Shown piece after piece: positions 1 through 10,093 of a stretch of 64,000 bases of DNA. The stretch covers positions 62,001-126,000 of the forward strand of contig NZ_WWNB01000005.1 in the NCBI RefSeq assembly GCF_012062845.1, written 5' to 3'. Source of the DNA: Halomonas salinarum (GTDB lineage Bacteria; Pseudomonadota; Gammaproteobacteria; Pseudomonadales; Halomonadaceae). A program made the translations under genes and the position numbers. The first letter of the stretch is position 1. Each line of letters begins with the position of its first letter. The notes under the pieces were generated by a model. The model made no database searches and had not been told where the DNA came from. It saw nothing but the letters and a program-made list of their open reading frames with translations.

Positions 1-888
1 CTTGGCCAGCGCCTGGCCATATCCCGGGACATAGGCCGCAAACATCATGCCGGTGTGATACTCATAACCACGCAGTTCGGCAAGATCGATATACATATCG
101 AGTTGCGGGTCGGCCGCCGCCACGCCATCACACAATGCCGCCAATTGATCCAGGGCCGCAGCGACCGGTGCCGGCGCTTCGGCGAACACACGCCTGGCCT
201 CATCAAGCACGTCAAGCCCGCCATGCAGGTCGACTAGCGCGAGGAACATCTCGGCAAGTGCCGGGTCCGTGACGCTCGATTCGACGCAGGCTGACAAATC
301 GCCAGGTGATTTGAGTTCCAGCGCCGCGAAGATAGCGCGCTCCTCGTCTCGATCCAGCTCGGCCGCCTGCACCAGGCTGCGATAGAGGCCGATATGCCCC
401 AATGCCAGATGGACTTCATGAGCACCGGCAGCCTTGACGCTAGATAGTGCCAGACGAAGGATCTCGAGATCCGCTTCGAGGCCGGCATGACCGAACAGCT
501 CGACGCCAACCTGGACAGGGCTGCGACTGCCCTGGTGCTGATCAGACTTGGCCCGCAGCACGTTGCTGCAATAGCAAAGCCTCACCGGCCCCTGGCGTTT
601 CAGGGAGTGCGCATCCATCCGCGCGACCTGAGGGGTCACGTCGGCACTGGCCCCCATCATGCGCCCGGTAAGCTGATCGGTAAGCTTGAAGGTCTGCAGG
701 TCAAGGTCGGTACCGGTCCCGGTCAGCAGCGAGTCGAGAAACTCGAGCGGGGGCGGCATCACTTGGTCATACCCCCAGCGATGGTAGAGGTCGAGCAGCG
801 CCCGACGCAGCTCTTCCATGCGCGCCGCCTGGGGCGGCAGCACTTCATCCATGCCGTCGGGGAGCAACCAGCGGTCAGCGATGGTCAT
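1..888 (-). CDS. hisZ: ATP phosphoribosyltransferase regulatory subunit HisZ (3' end cut by window)
   Basis: Reading the minus strand from an ATG at 888 gives an open frame to the window edge (296 codons, no stop). The start MTIADRWLLPDGMDEVLPPQ and the class II tRNA-synthetase-like fold (conserved GRMMGASADVTPQVAR and RSRSPVQVGVELFG stretches) identify HisZ. HisZ is a paralogue of histidyl-tRNA synthetase that pairs with short HisG to form the first enzyme of histidine synthesis. The family is about 390 residues, so roughly a quarter is missing. It follows hflC but is separated from it by an intrinsic terminator at 1023-1046, so it probably has its own promoter in 889-1022. In relatives purA usually follows. 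The start is supported by alignment to the family N-terminus rather than by a strong ribosome site. Confidence 0.9.
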   Translation of the reverse strand, partial: MTIADRWLLPDGMDEVLPPQAARMEELRRALLDLYHRWGYDQVMPPPLEFLDSLLTGTGTDLDLQTFKLTDQLTGRMMGASADVTPQVARMDAHSLKRQGPVRLCYCSNVLRAKSDQHQGSRSPVQVGVELFGHAGLEADLEILRLALSSVKAAGAHEVHLALGHIGLYRSLVQAAELDRDEERAIFAALELKSPGDLSACVESSVTDPALAEMFLALVDLHGGLDVLDEARRVFAEAPAPVAAALDQLAALCDGVAAADPQLDMYIDLAELRGYEYHTGMMFAAYVPGYGQALAK

Positions 889-1022
889 GTTCTGTCCTGC
901 CAAGGTTGAATGGCCTAACCGGGCGCTGGCCGGGACGACAAGACCGTCAAAAGGCCTCGGAATCCATGCCATGGAATGCATACCCCGTGAGAACGGAGTC
1001 GCACGATCCGTAGAAACGCCCA

Positions 1023-1046
1023 CAAAAAAACCGGGCAACGCCCGGT
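1023..1046 (-). terminator. Intrinsic terminator downstream of hflC
   Basis: On the minus strand ACCGGGC, a three-base loop and GCCCGGT form a perfect 7-bp stem (1030-1046), followed by a run of seven T. This is a textbook rho-independent terminator. It ends the hfq-hflX-hflK-hflC transcript and separates it from hisZ. Confidence 0.85.
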
Positions 1047-1084
1047 CTCAGGATTCTACCACGTTTGCTGCAGTGATGAACCCT

Positions 1085-1109
1085 GAGCGGGGTGATCGTA
1101 ACCCCGCTC
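1085..1109 (-). other. Stem-loop in hflC 3' untranslated region
   Basis: GAGCGGGG at 1085-1092 pairs perfectly with CCCCGCTC at 1102-1109 across a 9-base loop. It lies between the hflC stop codon and the terminator at 1023-1046 and has no T-run of its own. It may protect the 3' end of the mRNA or help terminate; the sequence does not decide. Confidence 0.5.
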
Positions 1110-1146
1110 GTTGGTTCACGCTAACGCACGCTTCACGCCGGCGCGA

Positions 1147-2031
1147 TCACTGCTCGCCCTCTGGCGACGGGCTCTTGAGGTAGCGGAAGAAGTCACTCGA
1201 CGGATCGAGCACCATCATGTTGCCACCACCGTCAAAGCTCTGACGATAGGCATCAAGACTGCGCCAGAAGGAGTAAAACTCCTCATCCTGCTGATAGGCC
1301 TCGGAGTAGATGGCTGCCGCCTCGGCATCACCTTCACCACGCAGCGTTTCAGAACGCGACTGAGCCTGCGCCAGCAGCACCTGGCGGCGACGGTCGGCAT
1401 TGGCGCGGATACGCTCGGCCTCTTCCTGACCCTGCGCACGCCATTCCCGTGCCTGACGCTCACGCTCGGAGCGCATGCGGGAGTAAACCGCCGAGGATAC
1501 GTCTTCCGGCAGGTCGATGCGCTTGACGCGGATGTCGCGAATCGCCACACCCAGTTCTTCGCGCATTAGCCTGTCAAGTTCCTGCGTCGGACCGGTCATC
1601 AGGTCATCACGGCGCTCGGAGATGATCTGCTGCAGATTGAGGCGACCGAACTCGTTACGCAGACTCTCGTCGACGCGGGGCTGAATCAGACGCACGGCCA
1701 TCATCTCGTCACCGGCAGTCGCCTCGTAGTAACGGGTAGGGTTCACCACCTGCCACTTGACGTAGGAGTCGACGATCACCGCTTTTTGTTCACGTGTCAG
1801 GTAGCGGCTGGCATCGGTATCCAGCGTCAGCACACGCGTGTCGAAGGTCCTCACTGTCTGGGTGATGGGAATCTTCACGTGCAGGCCAGGCTGAATATTT
1901 TCTTCGATGATCTCACCAAAGCGCAGTTTAACGGCGCGCTCGGTTTCATCAACGATATACAGGCTGTTGCTGGCCAACCAGGCGGCAGCGGCGAGGCCGC
2001 CGACGATCAGCAGGGAGCGATTATTAATCAT
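1147..2031 (-). CDS. hflC: Membrane protease modulator HflC
   Basis: 294 residues. A single N-terminal membrane segment (about residues 5-22) is followed by a band 7/SPFH domain and a long charged alpha-helical region (about 190-260, rich in E, A and R). HflC forms, with HflK, a large periplasm-facing complex around the FtsH protease and modulates its attack on membrane proteins. The ATG overlaps the last base of the hflK stop (TAATG), so the two are translationally coupled, matching their 1:1 complex. Length and order agree with the family. Confidence 0.95.
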   Translation of the reverse strand: MINNRSLLIVGGLAAAAWLASNSLYIVDETERAVKLRFGEIIEENIQPGLHVKIPITQTVRTFDTRVLTLDTDASRYLTREQKAVIVDSYVKWQVVNPTRYYEATAGDEMMAVRLIQPRVDESLRNEFGRLNLQQIISERRDDLMTGPTQELDRLMREELGVAIRDIRVKRIDLPEDVSSAVYSRMRSERERQAREWRAQGQEEAERIRANADRRRQVLLAQAQSRSETLRGEGDAEAAAIYSEAYQQDEEFYSFWRSLDAYRQSFDGGGNMMVLDPSSDFFRYLKSPSPEGEQ

Positions 2032-3269
2032 TACCGGCCCTCCCTCTGGATACCGCTGGTGCTATTGCTGGAACTTGAACTGCGACTGGACTGCTGGCTC
2101 TGGCCACGCTGGCGCTCAAGCTGCTGAGAGTCGAGATTCTGAGCATTGGCATCCTGATTGTTCTGACCGTTTTGCCTGGAGGTGCTGCCCGAACGCAGCT
2201 TATCCAGCGGCAAGTACATCATCGGGCTCGATTCTGCATCGACCAGCACCTTGTCGGTGCGACCCAGAACCTCGCTCATGGTGTCGAGGTAGAGGCGTTC
2301 ACGCATCACACTCGGCGCATTCTCATACTGGGTCAGCAACGAGTTGAAACGGTTGGCCTGACCTTGCGCCTCGGCGACCACCGACTCGCGATACCCCTGC
2401 CCTTGTTCGATCAGACGCTGCGCCTGCCCCTGAGCTTCGGGGATGATCGCGTTGGCATAGGCCATGGCCTGGTTGATCGTACGCTGGCGATCTTCGCGAG
2501 CACGGATGACGTCATCGAAGGCATCCTGAACCGCATCCGGTGGCGCGGTCGACTCGATGTTGATGGTCTGCAGCAAAAGCCCCGTGCCATAGCTGTCCAG
2601 ATAGGACTGCAGGCGGCTGCTGACCGCACTGCCGAGAATCTCACGACCGGAGGTCAGGATATCGATCATCTCGGTGCCGCCGACCACGTGGCGAAGCGCA
2701 GAGTCCAGCGCATTCTCGAGGCTAACCTCGGGATTGCGGACATTGAGCACAAAATCACGCGGATCGGAGACCTGATACTGGGCCGAAATTTCGACGGAGA
2801 CGATGTTCTCATCTTCCGTGAGCATCGTTTGCGTCTGGGTCAGCGAACGAACACGCGTCACATTGACCATATGCACATCATCCACCAAGGGCGGATTCCA
2901 TTGCAGGCCAGGTGTGACGATTTCCTGGAACTTGCCAAAACGCAGTACGACACCACGCTCTGATTGGTCGACCAGATAGAACCCTGAGGCTGCCCATACG
3001 GCCAACGCAATCACGATCAACAAGCCCGGAAGTGCGAAGGTGTTCCGCCCACCGCCTCCCGATTTATTGCCGCCGCCGCCACTACGCTTACCACGACCAC
3101 CTAGGAGGCTATTGATCTTGTCCTGAAATTTCTTAAGGGCTTCATCGAGGTCGGGTGGCCCCTGATTGTCGCCCCCTCCTCCATTGTTACCGCCGCCACT
3201 ACCACCGCGTCGGCCGCCCCCACTCCAGGGGTCATGCTGCTTGCCTCCACCAGGCTCATTCCAAGCCAT
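2031..3269 (-). CDS. hflK: Membrane protease modulator HflK
   Basis: 412 residues from the ATG at 3269, chosen because GGAGA lies just upstream and the protein then begins MAWNEPGGGKQHDPW, as in the family; the longer frame upstream is not needed. The N-terminus is glycine-rich and cytoplasmic. A membrane segment follows (about residues 80-100), then a band 7/SPFH domain and a long helical tail. The C-terminal 45 residues or so are low-complexity Q/N/S, typical of HflK but extreme here. It partners HflC (overlapping start codon) in the FtsH-HflKC assembly. It is third in the hfq-hflX-hflK-hflC run. Confidence 0.95.
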   Translation of the reverse strand: MAWNEPGGGKQHDPWSGGGRRGGSGGGNNGGGGDNQGPPDLDEALKKFQDKINSLLGGRGKRSGGGGNKSGGGGRNTFALPGLLIVIALAVWAASGFYLVDQSERGVVLRFGKFQEIVTPGLQWNPPLVDDVHMVNVTRVRSLTQTQTMLTEDENIVSVEISAQYQVSDPRDFVLNVRNPEVSLENALDSALRHVVGGTEMIDILTSGREILGSAVSSRLQSYLDSYGTGLLLQTINIESTAPPDAVQDAFDDVIRAREDRQRTINQAMAYANAIIPEAQGQAQRLIEQGQGYRESVVAEAQGQANRFNSLLTQYENAPSVMRERLYLDTMSEVLGRTDKVLVDAESSPMMYLPLDKLRSGSTSRQNGQNNQDANAQNLDSQQLERQRGQSQQSSRSSSSSNSTSGIQREGR

Positions 3270-3430
3270 ACGTATTCTCCACTCTGCGTTGACTGCGTCG
3301 TGGATCGAGAGCGTCGCGTCTCGACCCATCATGCGATGCGAACGATCGTCATGCTCTATTCTGTGCCCCGGCCGTCCTGCCAGTAGCGCTAAGCGCCATC
3401 TTGCCCTTAATCAAGGGCATCAGAAAACCC

Positions 3431-4747
3431 TTAAGGTTCCCATACCGGCTTTTCCTGTTCTTCAGGAGGCAGATAGGTATCGGCTTTTTCACCGAGTCGC
3501 GCCATCAGCTGCATGAACTCACGCCTGGGCAGACGGATATCAAGCAGTGTGCGGCCTTGCTCATCGAAACGCTCTTCGCGCACGGCGCCCAGATCATGCA
3601 GGCCGGCACGCAGCTTGCCCTGCTCAGGCGCCAGCGCAATGGAGGTATCCAGCACATCTTCGACAAGGCATTCGGAGAGTGCCTGCTGCAGCAGGTCAAG
3701 CCCCAGCCCTTGCTGGGCCGACACCCATACCGACTGGGGGCGTCCATCACCATCACGTTCGATGCGTGGCGCACTGCCGAACAGATCGATCTTGTTCATC
3801 ACCTTAAGACACGGCACCTCGTCGGCACCGATCTCTTCGAGCACCTCATCGACCTGCGCAACATTGAGCTCGCGATCCGGGTCAGCGGCATCGATCACGT
3901 GCACCAGCAGGCTGGCCTCGGCGGCCTCCTGCAGCGTGGCGCGAAAGGCCTCGACCAGCTTGTGCGGCAGGTGGCGGATGAAGCCCACGGTATCGGCCAG
4001 CACCACAGGCCCTACGTCCTCGATTTCGAGACGGCGCAGGGTCGGATCAAGCGTCGCGAACAGCTGGTCGGCGGCGAAGACACTAGCCTGGGTCACGCTA
4101 TTGAACAGCGTCGACTTGCCGGCGTTGGTATAGCCCACCAGCGAAACGCTGGGGATTTCTGCCCGCGCCCTTGCTCGGCGATTTTGCTCGCGCTGAGAGC
4201 GCACCTTGTCGAGACGCTTGTGAATCGACTTGATCCGCCCGCGCAACAGCCGACGGTCGGTCTCAAGCTGAGTCTCGCCCGGGCCACGCAGGCCGATGCC
4301 GCCCTTCTGACGCTCAAGGTGGGTCCAGCCGCGCACCAGGCGTGTGGACATGTACTCGAGCTGGGCCAATTCGACCTGCAGCTTGCCCTCATGGGTGCGA
4401 GCGCGCTGAGCGAAGATATCGAGAATGAGCCCGGTACGATCGAGCACCCGACACTTCAACGCCTGCTCGACATTGCGCTGCTGAGACGGGCTCAGGGCGT
4501 GGTTGAAGATCACAAGCTCAGCATGATGTATCTCGCGAAGCTCCTTGAGCTCCTCGAGTTTGCCACTGCCGATAAAGGTACGAGAATCGGGGCGGCTCCG
4601 GCTGCCCTGCATCAGGGTAGCCGGCTCGGCACCAGCAGAACGCACCAGCTCGAGGAATTCTCCCGAGTCTTCGCGCTCCTTCTCATCCTGAAAGTCGACA
4701 TGGACGAGGATCGCCGTTTCTCCGGCGTCGGGACGTTCAAAAAACAA
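3431..4747 (-). CDS. hflX: Ribosome-associated GTPase HflX
   Basis: 438 residues. The N-terminal HflX domain (about 1-195) contains the glycine-rich GLRGPGETQLE stretch, followed by a coiled linker. The Ras-like G domain has G1 GYTNAGKS at 205-212, G3 DTVGF and G4 NKID. HflX splits stalled 70S ribosomes after heat or antibiotic stress. The initiator appears to be TTG at 4747, preceded at six bases by GAGG and only 14 bases after the hfq stop, so it is cotranscribed with hfq. hflK follows after 161 bases. Confidence 0.95.
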   Translation of the reverse strand: MFFERPDAGETAILVHVDFQDEKEREDSGEFLELVRSAGAEPATLMQGSRSRPDSRTFIGSGKLEELKELREIHHAELVIFNHALSPSQQRNVEQALKCRVLDRTGLILDIFAQRARTHEGKLQVELAQLEYMSTRLVRGWTHLERQKGGIGLRGPGETQLETDRRLLRGRIKSIHKRLDKVRSQREQNRRARARAEIPSVSLVGYTNAGKSTLFNSVTQASVFAADQLFATLDPTLRRLEIEDVGPVVLADTVGFIRHLPHKLVEAFRATLQEAAEASLLVHVIDAADPDRELNVAQVDEVLEEIGADEVPCLKVMNKIDLFGSAPRIERDGDGRPQSVWVSAQQGLGLDLLQQALSECLVEDVLDTSIALAPEQGKLRAGLHDLGAVREERFDEQGRTLLDIRLPRREFMQLMARLGEKADTYLPPEEQEKPVWEP

Positions 4748-4761
4748 TCAGTACCTCGTAA

Positions 4762-5007
4762 TCAGCTTTCCTCGGCCGCCGCAGGGTCCTGGGCGGGCAG
4801 GCGCACGTTACGCGACGGCACGACCGTCGAGATAGCATGCTTGTATACCATCTGGCTGACAGTATTACGCAGCAGGATCACAAACTGATCGAAGGACTCG
4901 ATCTGTCCTTGCAGCTTGATACCGTTGACCAAGAAGATCGATACCGGAATGCGCTCCTTGCGCAGGATGTTCAGGTAAGGGTCTTGGAGGGACTGCCCCT
5001 TGGACAT
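4762..5007 (-). CDS. hfq: RNA chaperone Hfq
   Basis: 81 residues from the ATG at 5007 ([19 protein letters not shown]). Sm1 is at about residues 8-50 and includes the [10 protein letters not shown] strand; Sm2 has the YKHAIST signature. The upstream extension of the frame is not Hfq-like. Hfq forms hexamers that pair small RNAs with mRNAs. The C-terminal tail after the Sm core is short (about 15 residues, acidic), as in pseudomonads and unlike the long tail of Escherichia. It sits between miaA and hflX in the conserved order; the 124-base gap upstream is enough for its own promoter. Confidence 0.96.
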   Translation of the reverse strand: MSKGQSLQDPYLNILRKERIPVSIFLVNGIKLQGQIESFDQFVILLRNTVSQMVYKHAISTVVPSRNVRLPAQDPAAAEES

Positions 5008-5131
5008 TTTGCTCTCCCTAATCTGTCTCTTTGATGTCGTTTTTATCGGCCTCGGCGCGGCATCTGCCACTCCTCGGCACGGATAGTGTGCGGCTCGAAA
5101 AGAACGAGCCAATCCAACCAACTATCTTACG

Positions 5132-6097
5132 CTATGTCCCGCAGTGGCGCACGAGATTCAAGGCTTCCTCGAACGGTTCAGCACCTTGGCTATCGATCCA
5201 ATGCAGATCCGGCCAACGGCGCAGCCACGTCAGCTGACGCTTGGCCAGCTGACGGGTCGCTATCACCCCACGCTCGCGAAGTTCTGCCCGGCCATAGTGG
5301 CCATCCAGATGCTCCCATGCCTGACGATAGCCGACACTCTTCATCGAGGGCAGTCCCGGATGCAGATCCGGCCGCTCGCGCAGGGCAGCGACCTCAGCGA
5401 GGAAATCGCCGGCCAGCATGGCATCGAAGCGCTCGGCGATGCGCGCGTGCAGCAAGCCACGATCACTGGGGGACACGGCCATGGACAGCGTACGATAGGG
5501 AAAGGTTTCACGCTGCTGCTCACGCCATAGCTCGCTCATCGCCCGCCCACTGATACGCTGCACCTCAAGCGCTCGCATCAACCGCTGGGGGTCATTGGCA
5601 TGAATGCGCGCCGCCGACTCGGGATCGACTTCGGCAAGCGCCTCATGCACCGCGCCAAGCCCGCCCTCGGCAGCCAATGCCTCGATATCGGCGCGCACCG
5701 CCGGGTCACTGCTCGGCAGGTTGGCGACGCCCTCGATGAGATGCTTGAAATACATCATGGTGCCGCCCACCAGCAACGGGACTCCGCCGGCCTCGCTGAT
5801 GTTCGCCATTTCTCGCAGCGCGTCCTGGCGAAAATCCTCCGCCGAGTAGGTATCGGCCGGATCACGAATATCGATCAGTCGATGCGGGGCTCGGGCAAGC
5901 TCTTCGGCACTGGGCTTGGCGGTACCGATATCCATGCCACGATAGACCATCGCCGAATCAACGCTGATCAGCTCACAACCCAGACGCTCATGCAGCCCCA
6001 TGGCAAGATCGGTCTTGCCCGCCGCCGTCGGCCCCATCAGCAGGATCGCCAGCGGGCGATCATCAGCCTTACTGGTCGTTGATGTCGCGCTCATCAT
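5132..6097 (-). CDS. miaA: tRNA dimethylallyltransferase MiaA
   Basis: 321 residues. The P-loop [11 protein letters not shown] is near the N-terminus, followed by the [16 protein letters not shown] signature. MiaA adds a dimethylallyl group to A37 of tRNAs that read codons starting with U, the first step to ms2i6A37. The ATG at 6097 overlaps the mutL stop (ATGA), and a second in-frame ATG at 6094 is equally possible. hfq follows 124 bases downstream. Order and length fit the gammaproteobacterial miaA-hfq arrangement. Confidence 0.95.
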   Translation of the reverse strand: MMSATSTTSKADDRPLAILLMGPTAAGKTDLAMGLHERLGCELISVDSAMVYRGMDIGTAKPSAEELARAPHRLIDIRDPADTYSAEDFRQDALREMANISEAGGVPLLVGGTMMYFKHLIEGVANLPSSDPAVRADIEALAAEGGLGAVHEALAEVDPESAARIHANDPQRLMRALEVQRISGRAMSELWREQQRETFPYRTLSMAVSPSDRGLLHARIAERFDAMLAGDFLAEVAALRERPDLHPGLPSMKSVGYRQAWEHLDGHYGRAELRERGVIATRQLAKRQLTWLRRWPDLHWIDSQGAEPFEEALNLVRHCGT

Positions 6098-8064
6098 TGC
6101 CCCCGCAGAAAACGCTTGTCGAGCTCATGCATCGACATCTCGAACCAGGTCGGGCGGCCATGATTGCATTGTCCGCTGCGCTCGGTGCGCTCCATATCGC
6201 GCAACAGGGCATTCATCTCGGCGATCGACAGGCGCCGATTGGCACGCACGCTTCCATGGCAGGCCATGGTCGAGAGCAACTCATTGATATGGGCCTCGAG
6301 ACGATCCGAACGGCCATAGCGCTCGAGATCACCGAGCATGTCACGAATCAGCGGCTCGACATCTGCATCGGCGAGCAGGGTCGGCACCTGGCGCACCAGC
6401 AGCGTTTCCGGGCCAGCCACGTCGAGCTCGACGCCCAGACGGGTAAAGGCGTCGCGCTCTGACTCGGCGGTGGCGACCTCGCCGGGACTCGCTGCCAGAG
6501 AGACCGGCACCAACAGCGGCTGAGCCTCCAGCGCATCGCCGTGTACCTGGGTTTTCATGCGTTCGTAGGTGATCCGCTCGTGGGCGGCGTGCATATCAAC
6601 CACCACCATGCCGCGTTCGGTCTGGGCGAGAATATACACGCCGTGCAACTGGGCGACGGCATAGCCCATGGGCGGCGCCTGAGTGGCATCGTCTTCGGGC
6701 ATCGGCGTCGAGGGCGCACGGGTGGCCTTCGCCTCTTCGCGCTCGGCCAGTGCCGTACCGGCGGCCACCCCGCCGGGCGGCGTCACCTGGGGGGTCAGCA
6801 GGCTTTCTTCATGATCGGGGTGCAGGGCATGGTACCCCGCCATGAACTCGCGAACCTTGTTGGCACCGGGATGGCGCTCATCACTTGCCGGGCGCAGCGC
6901 CATCGGCTGCTGCTGCCAGCGACCCGACTCGCCAGCATGATCACCTGACGGGCCGGCCGAACCAGGCGACACCACGCCGTTGTGATCGACGCCCTGCTCG
7001 AGAGGTGCTCCACCCGCTTCACTCTCTTGACCAGGCGCATCGCTATTGGGCCGCACCTCGCCGAGCGCCCGATGCAGGCTCGAGAACAGGAAGTCGTGTA
7101 CCAGACGCCCATCGCGAAAGCGCACCTCGTGCTTGGTGGGATGCACGTTGACATCGACCACCGAGGGGTCGAGTTCCAGATAGAGCACGAACACCGGATG
7201 GCGACCGTGGAAAAGCACGTCCCGATAGGCCTGGCGGACCGCGTGGGCCACCAGACGGTCGCGCACCACGCGGCCATTGACGAAGAAATACTGTTGATCG
7301 GCCTGAGCACGGGAGTGCGTTGGCAGCCCCACCCAACCCCACAGCCGGAGCCCGCTGGCTTCAATATCCAGGTGCAGTGCGTTGTCCAGAAACTTGCTGC
7401 CCAGCAGCGTGCCGATACGACGCTCACGCGAGGCGCCATCATCGCCCGGGCGCAGCTGGTGGACGGTCTTCTGGTTGTGGCGCAGGGTCCAGCCAATGTC
7501 GAAGCGCGACAGTGCCAGACGCCGGAAGGTCTCCTCGACGTGGCCGAACTCGGTCTTCTCGGTGCGCAGGAACTTGCGTCGTGCCGGGGTATTGAAGAAC
7601 AGATCGCGCACGATCACCGAGGTCCCTCTGGGGTGCGGCGCAGGCGTGACACGGGGCTCCATGCGACGCCCCTCGGCCACCACTCGCCAGCCCTCACGGG
7701 GGTCGTCGGTAACGTTCGATGTCAGCTCCAGCCGCGAGACCGCACTGACAGAGGCCAGTGCCTCGCCGCGAAAGCCAAGGCTCGCCACCCCCTCGAGGTC
7801 ATCGAGCGAGGTAATCTTGCTGGTCGCGTGGCGCGCCAGCGCCAGCGGCAGGTCGTCCTCGTTAATGCCTGACCCATCGTCACGCACCTTGATCAGCCGG
7901 GCACCACCCGCCTCGAGTTCAAGCTCGATGCGCTGGCTGCCAGCGTCGATGGCGTTCTCGACCAACTCCTTGATCACCGAAGCGGGGCGCTCGACCACCT
8001 CACCGGCGGAGATTTGGTTGGCCAGGCGCGGATCGAGCACCTGGATGGCATGCCTATCTGTCAT
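6094..8064 (-). CDS. mutL: DNA mismatch repair protein MutL
   Basis: 656 residues from the ATG at 8064 ([20 protein letters not shown]). The N-terminal GHKL ATPase has [17 protein letters not shown] and [10 protein letters not shown]. The linker is long and variable. The C-terminal dimerisation domain contains [12 protein letters not shown], which fits the metal-binding D-x-H-A-x2-E-x4-E endonuclease motif with Q replaced by M, and a later ACH-type motif (MACHGSVRA). These suggest a nicking MutL of the kind found in bacteria without MutH. The last four bases overlap miaA. amiB lies 120 bases upstream on the same strand. Confidence 0.95.
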   Translation of the reverse strand: MTDRHAIQVLDPRLANQISAGEVVERPASVIKELVENAIDAGSQRIELELEAGGARLIKVRDDGSGINEDDLPLALARHATSKITSLDDLEGVASLGFRGEALASVSAVSRLELTSNVTDDPREGWRVVAEGRRMEPRVTPAPHPRGTSVIVRDLFFNTPARRKFLRTEKTEFGHVEETFRRLALSRFDIGWTLRHNQKTVHQLRPGDDGASRERRIGTLLGSKFLDNALHLDIEASGLRLWGWVGLPTHSRAQADQQYFFVNGRVVRDRLVAHAVRQAYRDVLFHGRHPVFVLYLELDPSVVDVNVHPTKHEVRFRDGRLVHDFLFSSLHRALGEVRPNSDAPGQESEAGGAPLEQGVDHNGVVSPGSAGPSGDHAGESGRWQQQPMALRPASDERHPGANKVREFMAGYHALHPDHEESLLTPQVTPPGGVAAGTALAEREEAKATRAPSTPMPEDDATQAPPMGYAVAQLHGVYILAQTERGMVVVDMHAAHERITYERMKTQVHGDALEAQPLLVPVSLAASPGEVATAESERDAFTRLGVELDVAGPETLLVRQVPTLLADADVEPLIRDMLGDLERYGRSDRLEAHINELLSTMACHGSVRANRRLSIAEMNALLRDMERTERSGQCNHGRPTWFEMSMHELDKRFLRGQ

Positions 8065-8183
8065 AGCATCTCTGATCTGTCTGAAACGGGGATGAGGCAC
8101 CGGACACCGGCCGAGGGCCGGTGTCATCGCCGATATCGGGCGCCGTATTGCCTGGTCAGTCGGAGCGCCCTCGCCCGCGAGGC

Positions 8184-9611
8184 TCAGCTGCGCGGAATGC
8201 GCAGCACCTGGCCCACCCGGATCTTGTCCCCGTTGATCTCGTTGGCCTGCTTGAGCATGGCCAGCGACACCTGATGGCGGGCAGCGATCTCGGATAGCGT
8301 GTCACCGGGCTGAATGCGGTACTCGTTACTGGCCTGGCCACGTCCCTGATCGCGCTGCCAGGCGAGCAGGCTACCCGGCGGCGGATTGCGGGTGAAGTGC
8401 GCCTCGATACCCGAGAAAATGGCCTGCGCCAATCCGCGCTGGTGCGATGGATCTTTCAGGCGCCGCTCTTCCTGAGGGTTCGAGATAAAGCCTGTCTCGA
8501 TCAGCAGCGAGGGGATATCCGGCGACTTAAGCACCACGAAGCCCGCCTGCTCGACCCTTGGCTTGTGCAGCGTGTTGACCCGCTTGAGCCGATCGAGCAC
8601 CTGCCCGCCAATGGCCAGCGAATCATTGAGCGTCGCCGTCATGGTCAAATCAAGCAGCACCCCGCGTAGCACCTCGTCCTTGTCACGCAGTGACAGGTTA
8701 CCGTCCACGCCACCGATCAAGTCGGCACGGTTCTCGCTATTGGCGAGCCATTTGGCGGTTTCCGAGGTGGCACCACGCTGGGACAGGGCAAACACCGAAC
8801 TGCCCTTGGGCCGAGAACTGGTGAAGGCATCGGCATGAATCGAGACGAAGAAGTCGGATTTCTGCTCCCGGGCGATGCGCGTGCGCTCACGCAGGCCGAC
8901 ATAATAGTCGCCGTCACGGATCAGCACCGCGCGAAAGCCCGGCTCTGCGTCGATGATGCGCTTCAATGCGCGGGCGATGTCGAGCACCACATCCTTCTCA
9001 CGAGTACCGTGACTGCCGATTGCTCCGGGATCCTCGCCCCCATGACCGGCATCCACGGCCACGATAATGTCGCGCTTGGGATGCGGTGCCGCCTTGGCCT
9101 GCCCAGTGGGCGCCGCCGGCTGAGCGTCATCTTGCTGAGCGCGAATCATGTCCTCGATCGGATCCTCGACCGCACTCTCCCCCGGATATTCGAGATCCAC
9201 CACCAGACGGTGGCCATACTGATCGTTGGGGCTCAGCGAGAAATGGCGTGGCTCGACACGCCGGCCAAGGTCCAGCACCACGCGCAGGTCGTTGCCACTG
9301 CGCACGCCCGTCCTTACCGAGGTGATGGCACTGCCCTCAAGATTCAACGCCTCGCTGTCGGTTTTAAGCGTGCTGTCCTTGAGATCGATCACCAGCCGGT
9401 CAGGGTTATCCAGAGTAAAGACATCGGCATCGACCGAGGACGATAGGTCAAACACCAGACGCGCATGGTCGGGTGCTGCCCACAGCCGCATGTTGTCTAC
9501 ATCGGCTGCCATGGCAGGCCCTGAAAGCATGCCACAGAGTGTTGCCAGCAACAGGACCGAAGGTGTAAGGCCGCAACGCCTAAGGCCTGAAATGGTAGCG
9601 ATCACATTCAT
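8184..9611 (-). CDS. amiB: N-acetylmuramoyl-L-alanine amidase, AmiB/AmiC type with LysM
   Basis: 475 residues from the ATG at 9611. A signal peptide ends near AMA|AD at about residue 36. An AMIN domain (about 40-140) directs the enzyme to the septum. The zinc amidase_3 domain (about 180-405) has [21 protein letters not shown] and IETGFISN as the expected zinc and catalytic stretches. A C-terminal LysM (about 428-473) binds peptidoglycan. The enzyme cleaves stem peptides from glycan strands during daughter-cell separation. Its start overlaps the tsaE stop (ATGA), so they are coupled. The symbol follows synteny with mutL and tsaE. Confidence 0.92.
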   Translation of the reverse strand: MNVIATISGLRRCGLTPSVLLLATLCGMLSGPAMAADVDNMRLWAAPDHARLVFDLSSSVDADVFTLDNPDRLVIDLKDSTLKTDSEALNLEGSAITSVRTGVRSGNDLRVVLDLGRRVEPRHFSLSPNDQYGHRLVVDLEYPGESAVEDPIEDMIRAQQDDAQPAAPTGQAKAAPHPKRDIIVAVDAGHGGEDPGAIGSHGTREKDVVLDIARALKRIIDAEPGFRAVLIRDGDYYVGLRERTRIAREQKSDFFVSIHADAFTSSRPKGSSVFALSQRGATSETAKWLANSENRADLIGGVDGNLSLRDKDEVLRGVLLDLTMTATLNDSLAIGGQVLDRLKRVNTLHKPRVEQAGFVVLKSPDIPSLLIETGFISNPQEERRLKDPSHQRGLAQAIFSGIEAHFTRNPPPGSLLAWQRDQGRGQASNEYRIQPGDTLSEIAARHQVSLAMLKQANEINGDKIRVGQVLRIPRS

Positions 9612-10093
9612 GGTGTCGTCGAAAAGTCCCTGTTGGCGGCCCAGTCGGCAAGCTGAGTAAGTACCAGACGTCCCCAATCCGTGTTGGCCTCAAGCCAGGC
9701 GCTACGCCCGGTATCCTGCACCTCAAGCTTGACGTTCAGGTCCGGTATCGGCAGCCAGCCAGCGCCGCGGCTTGGCCACTCAATCAAGCTCAGTTGATCA
9801 TCGCCCAGCAGGTCACGGGCGCCCATGAACTCAAGCTCTTCTGGATCGCCAAGCCGGTAAAGATCGAAGTGCTGGATATGGACGTCACCAAGCTCATAAG
9901 GTTCGACCAGCGTATAGGTCGGGCTCTTGACCGCGTCCTCATGCCCGTAGGCGCGCAGCACCCCTCGGGTCAAGGTCGTCTTGCCGGCACCCAGCTCACC
10001 TTCCAGATGGACCTGCCCGCGTCCCTTTAGGGCGAGTCCCAGGGCTTTGCCGAAGGCGACCTGAGTCTGTTCATCCGGAAGTATCACGTACAT
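9608..10093 (-). CDS. tsaE: tRNA threonylcarbamoyladenosine synthesis ATPase TsaE
   Basis: 161 residues from the ATG at 10093, preferred because AGGAAAG precedes it by a few bases; an ATG 15 bases further upstream has no ribosome site. The P-loop GELGAGKTTLTRG and the SPTYTLVEPY segment are diagnostic. TsaE is the ATPase that drives the TsaBD complex making t6A37 in ANN-decoding tRNAs. It overlaps the end of nnr by about 23 bases and the start of amiB by 4, so the three form one operon. Confidence 0.93.
   Translation of the reverse strand: MYVILPDEQTQVAFGKALGLALKGRGQVHLEGELGAGKTTLTRGVLRAYGHEDAVKSPTYTLVEPYELGDVHIQHFDLYRLGDPEELEFMGARDLLGDDQLSLIEWPSRGAGWLPIPDLNVKLEVQDTGRSAWLEANTDWGRLVLTQLADWAANRDFSTTP

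Noticed and set aside
889-1022. Histidine-rich leader for hisZ attenuation
   Set aside because: No short frame with repeated His codons was found in the hisZ upstream region.
3401-4888. Long plus-strand frame of 495 codons opposite hflX
   Set aside because: It is a shadow of hflX on the other strand; its product has no recognisable fold and is rich in residues typical of reverse-frame translation.
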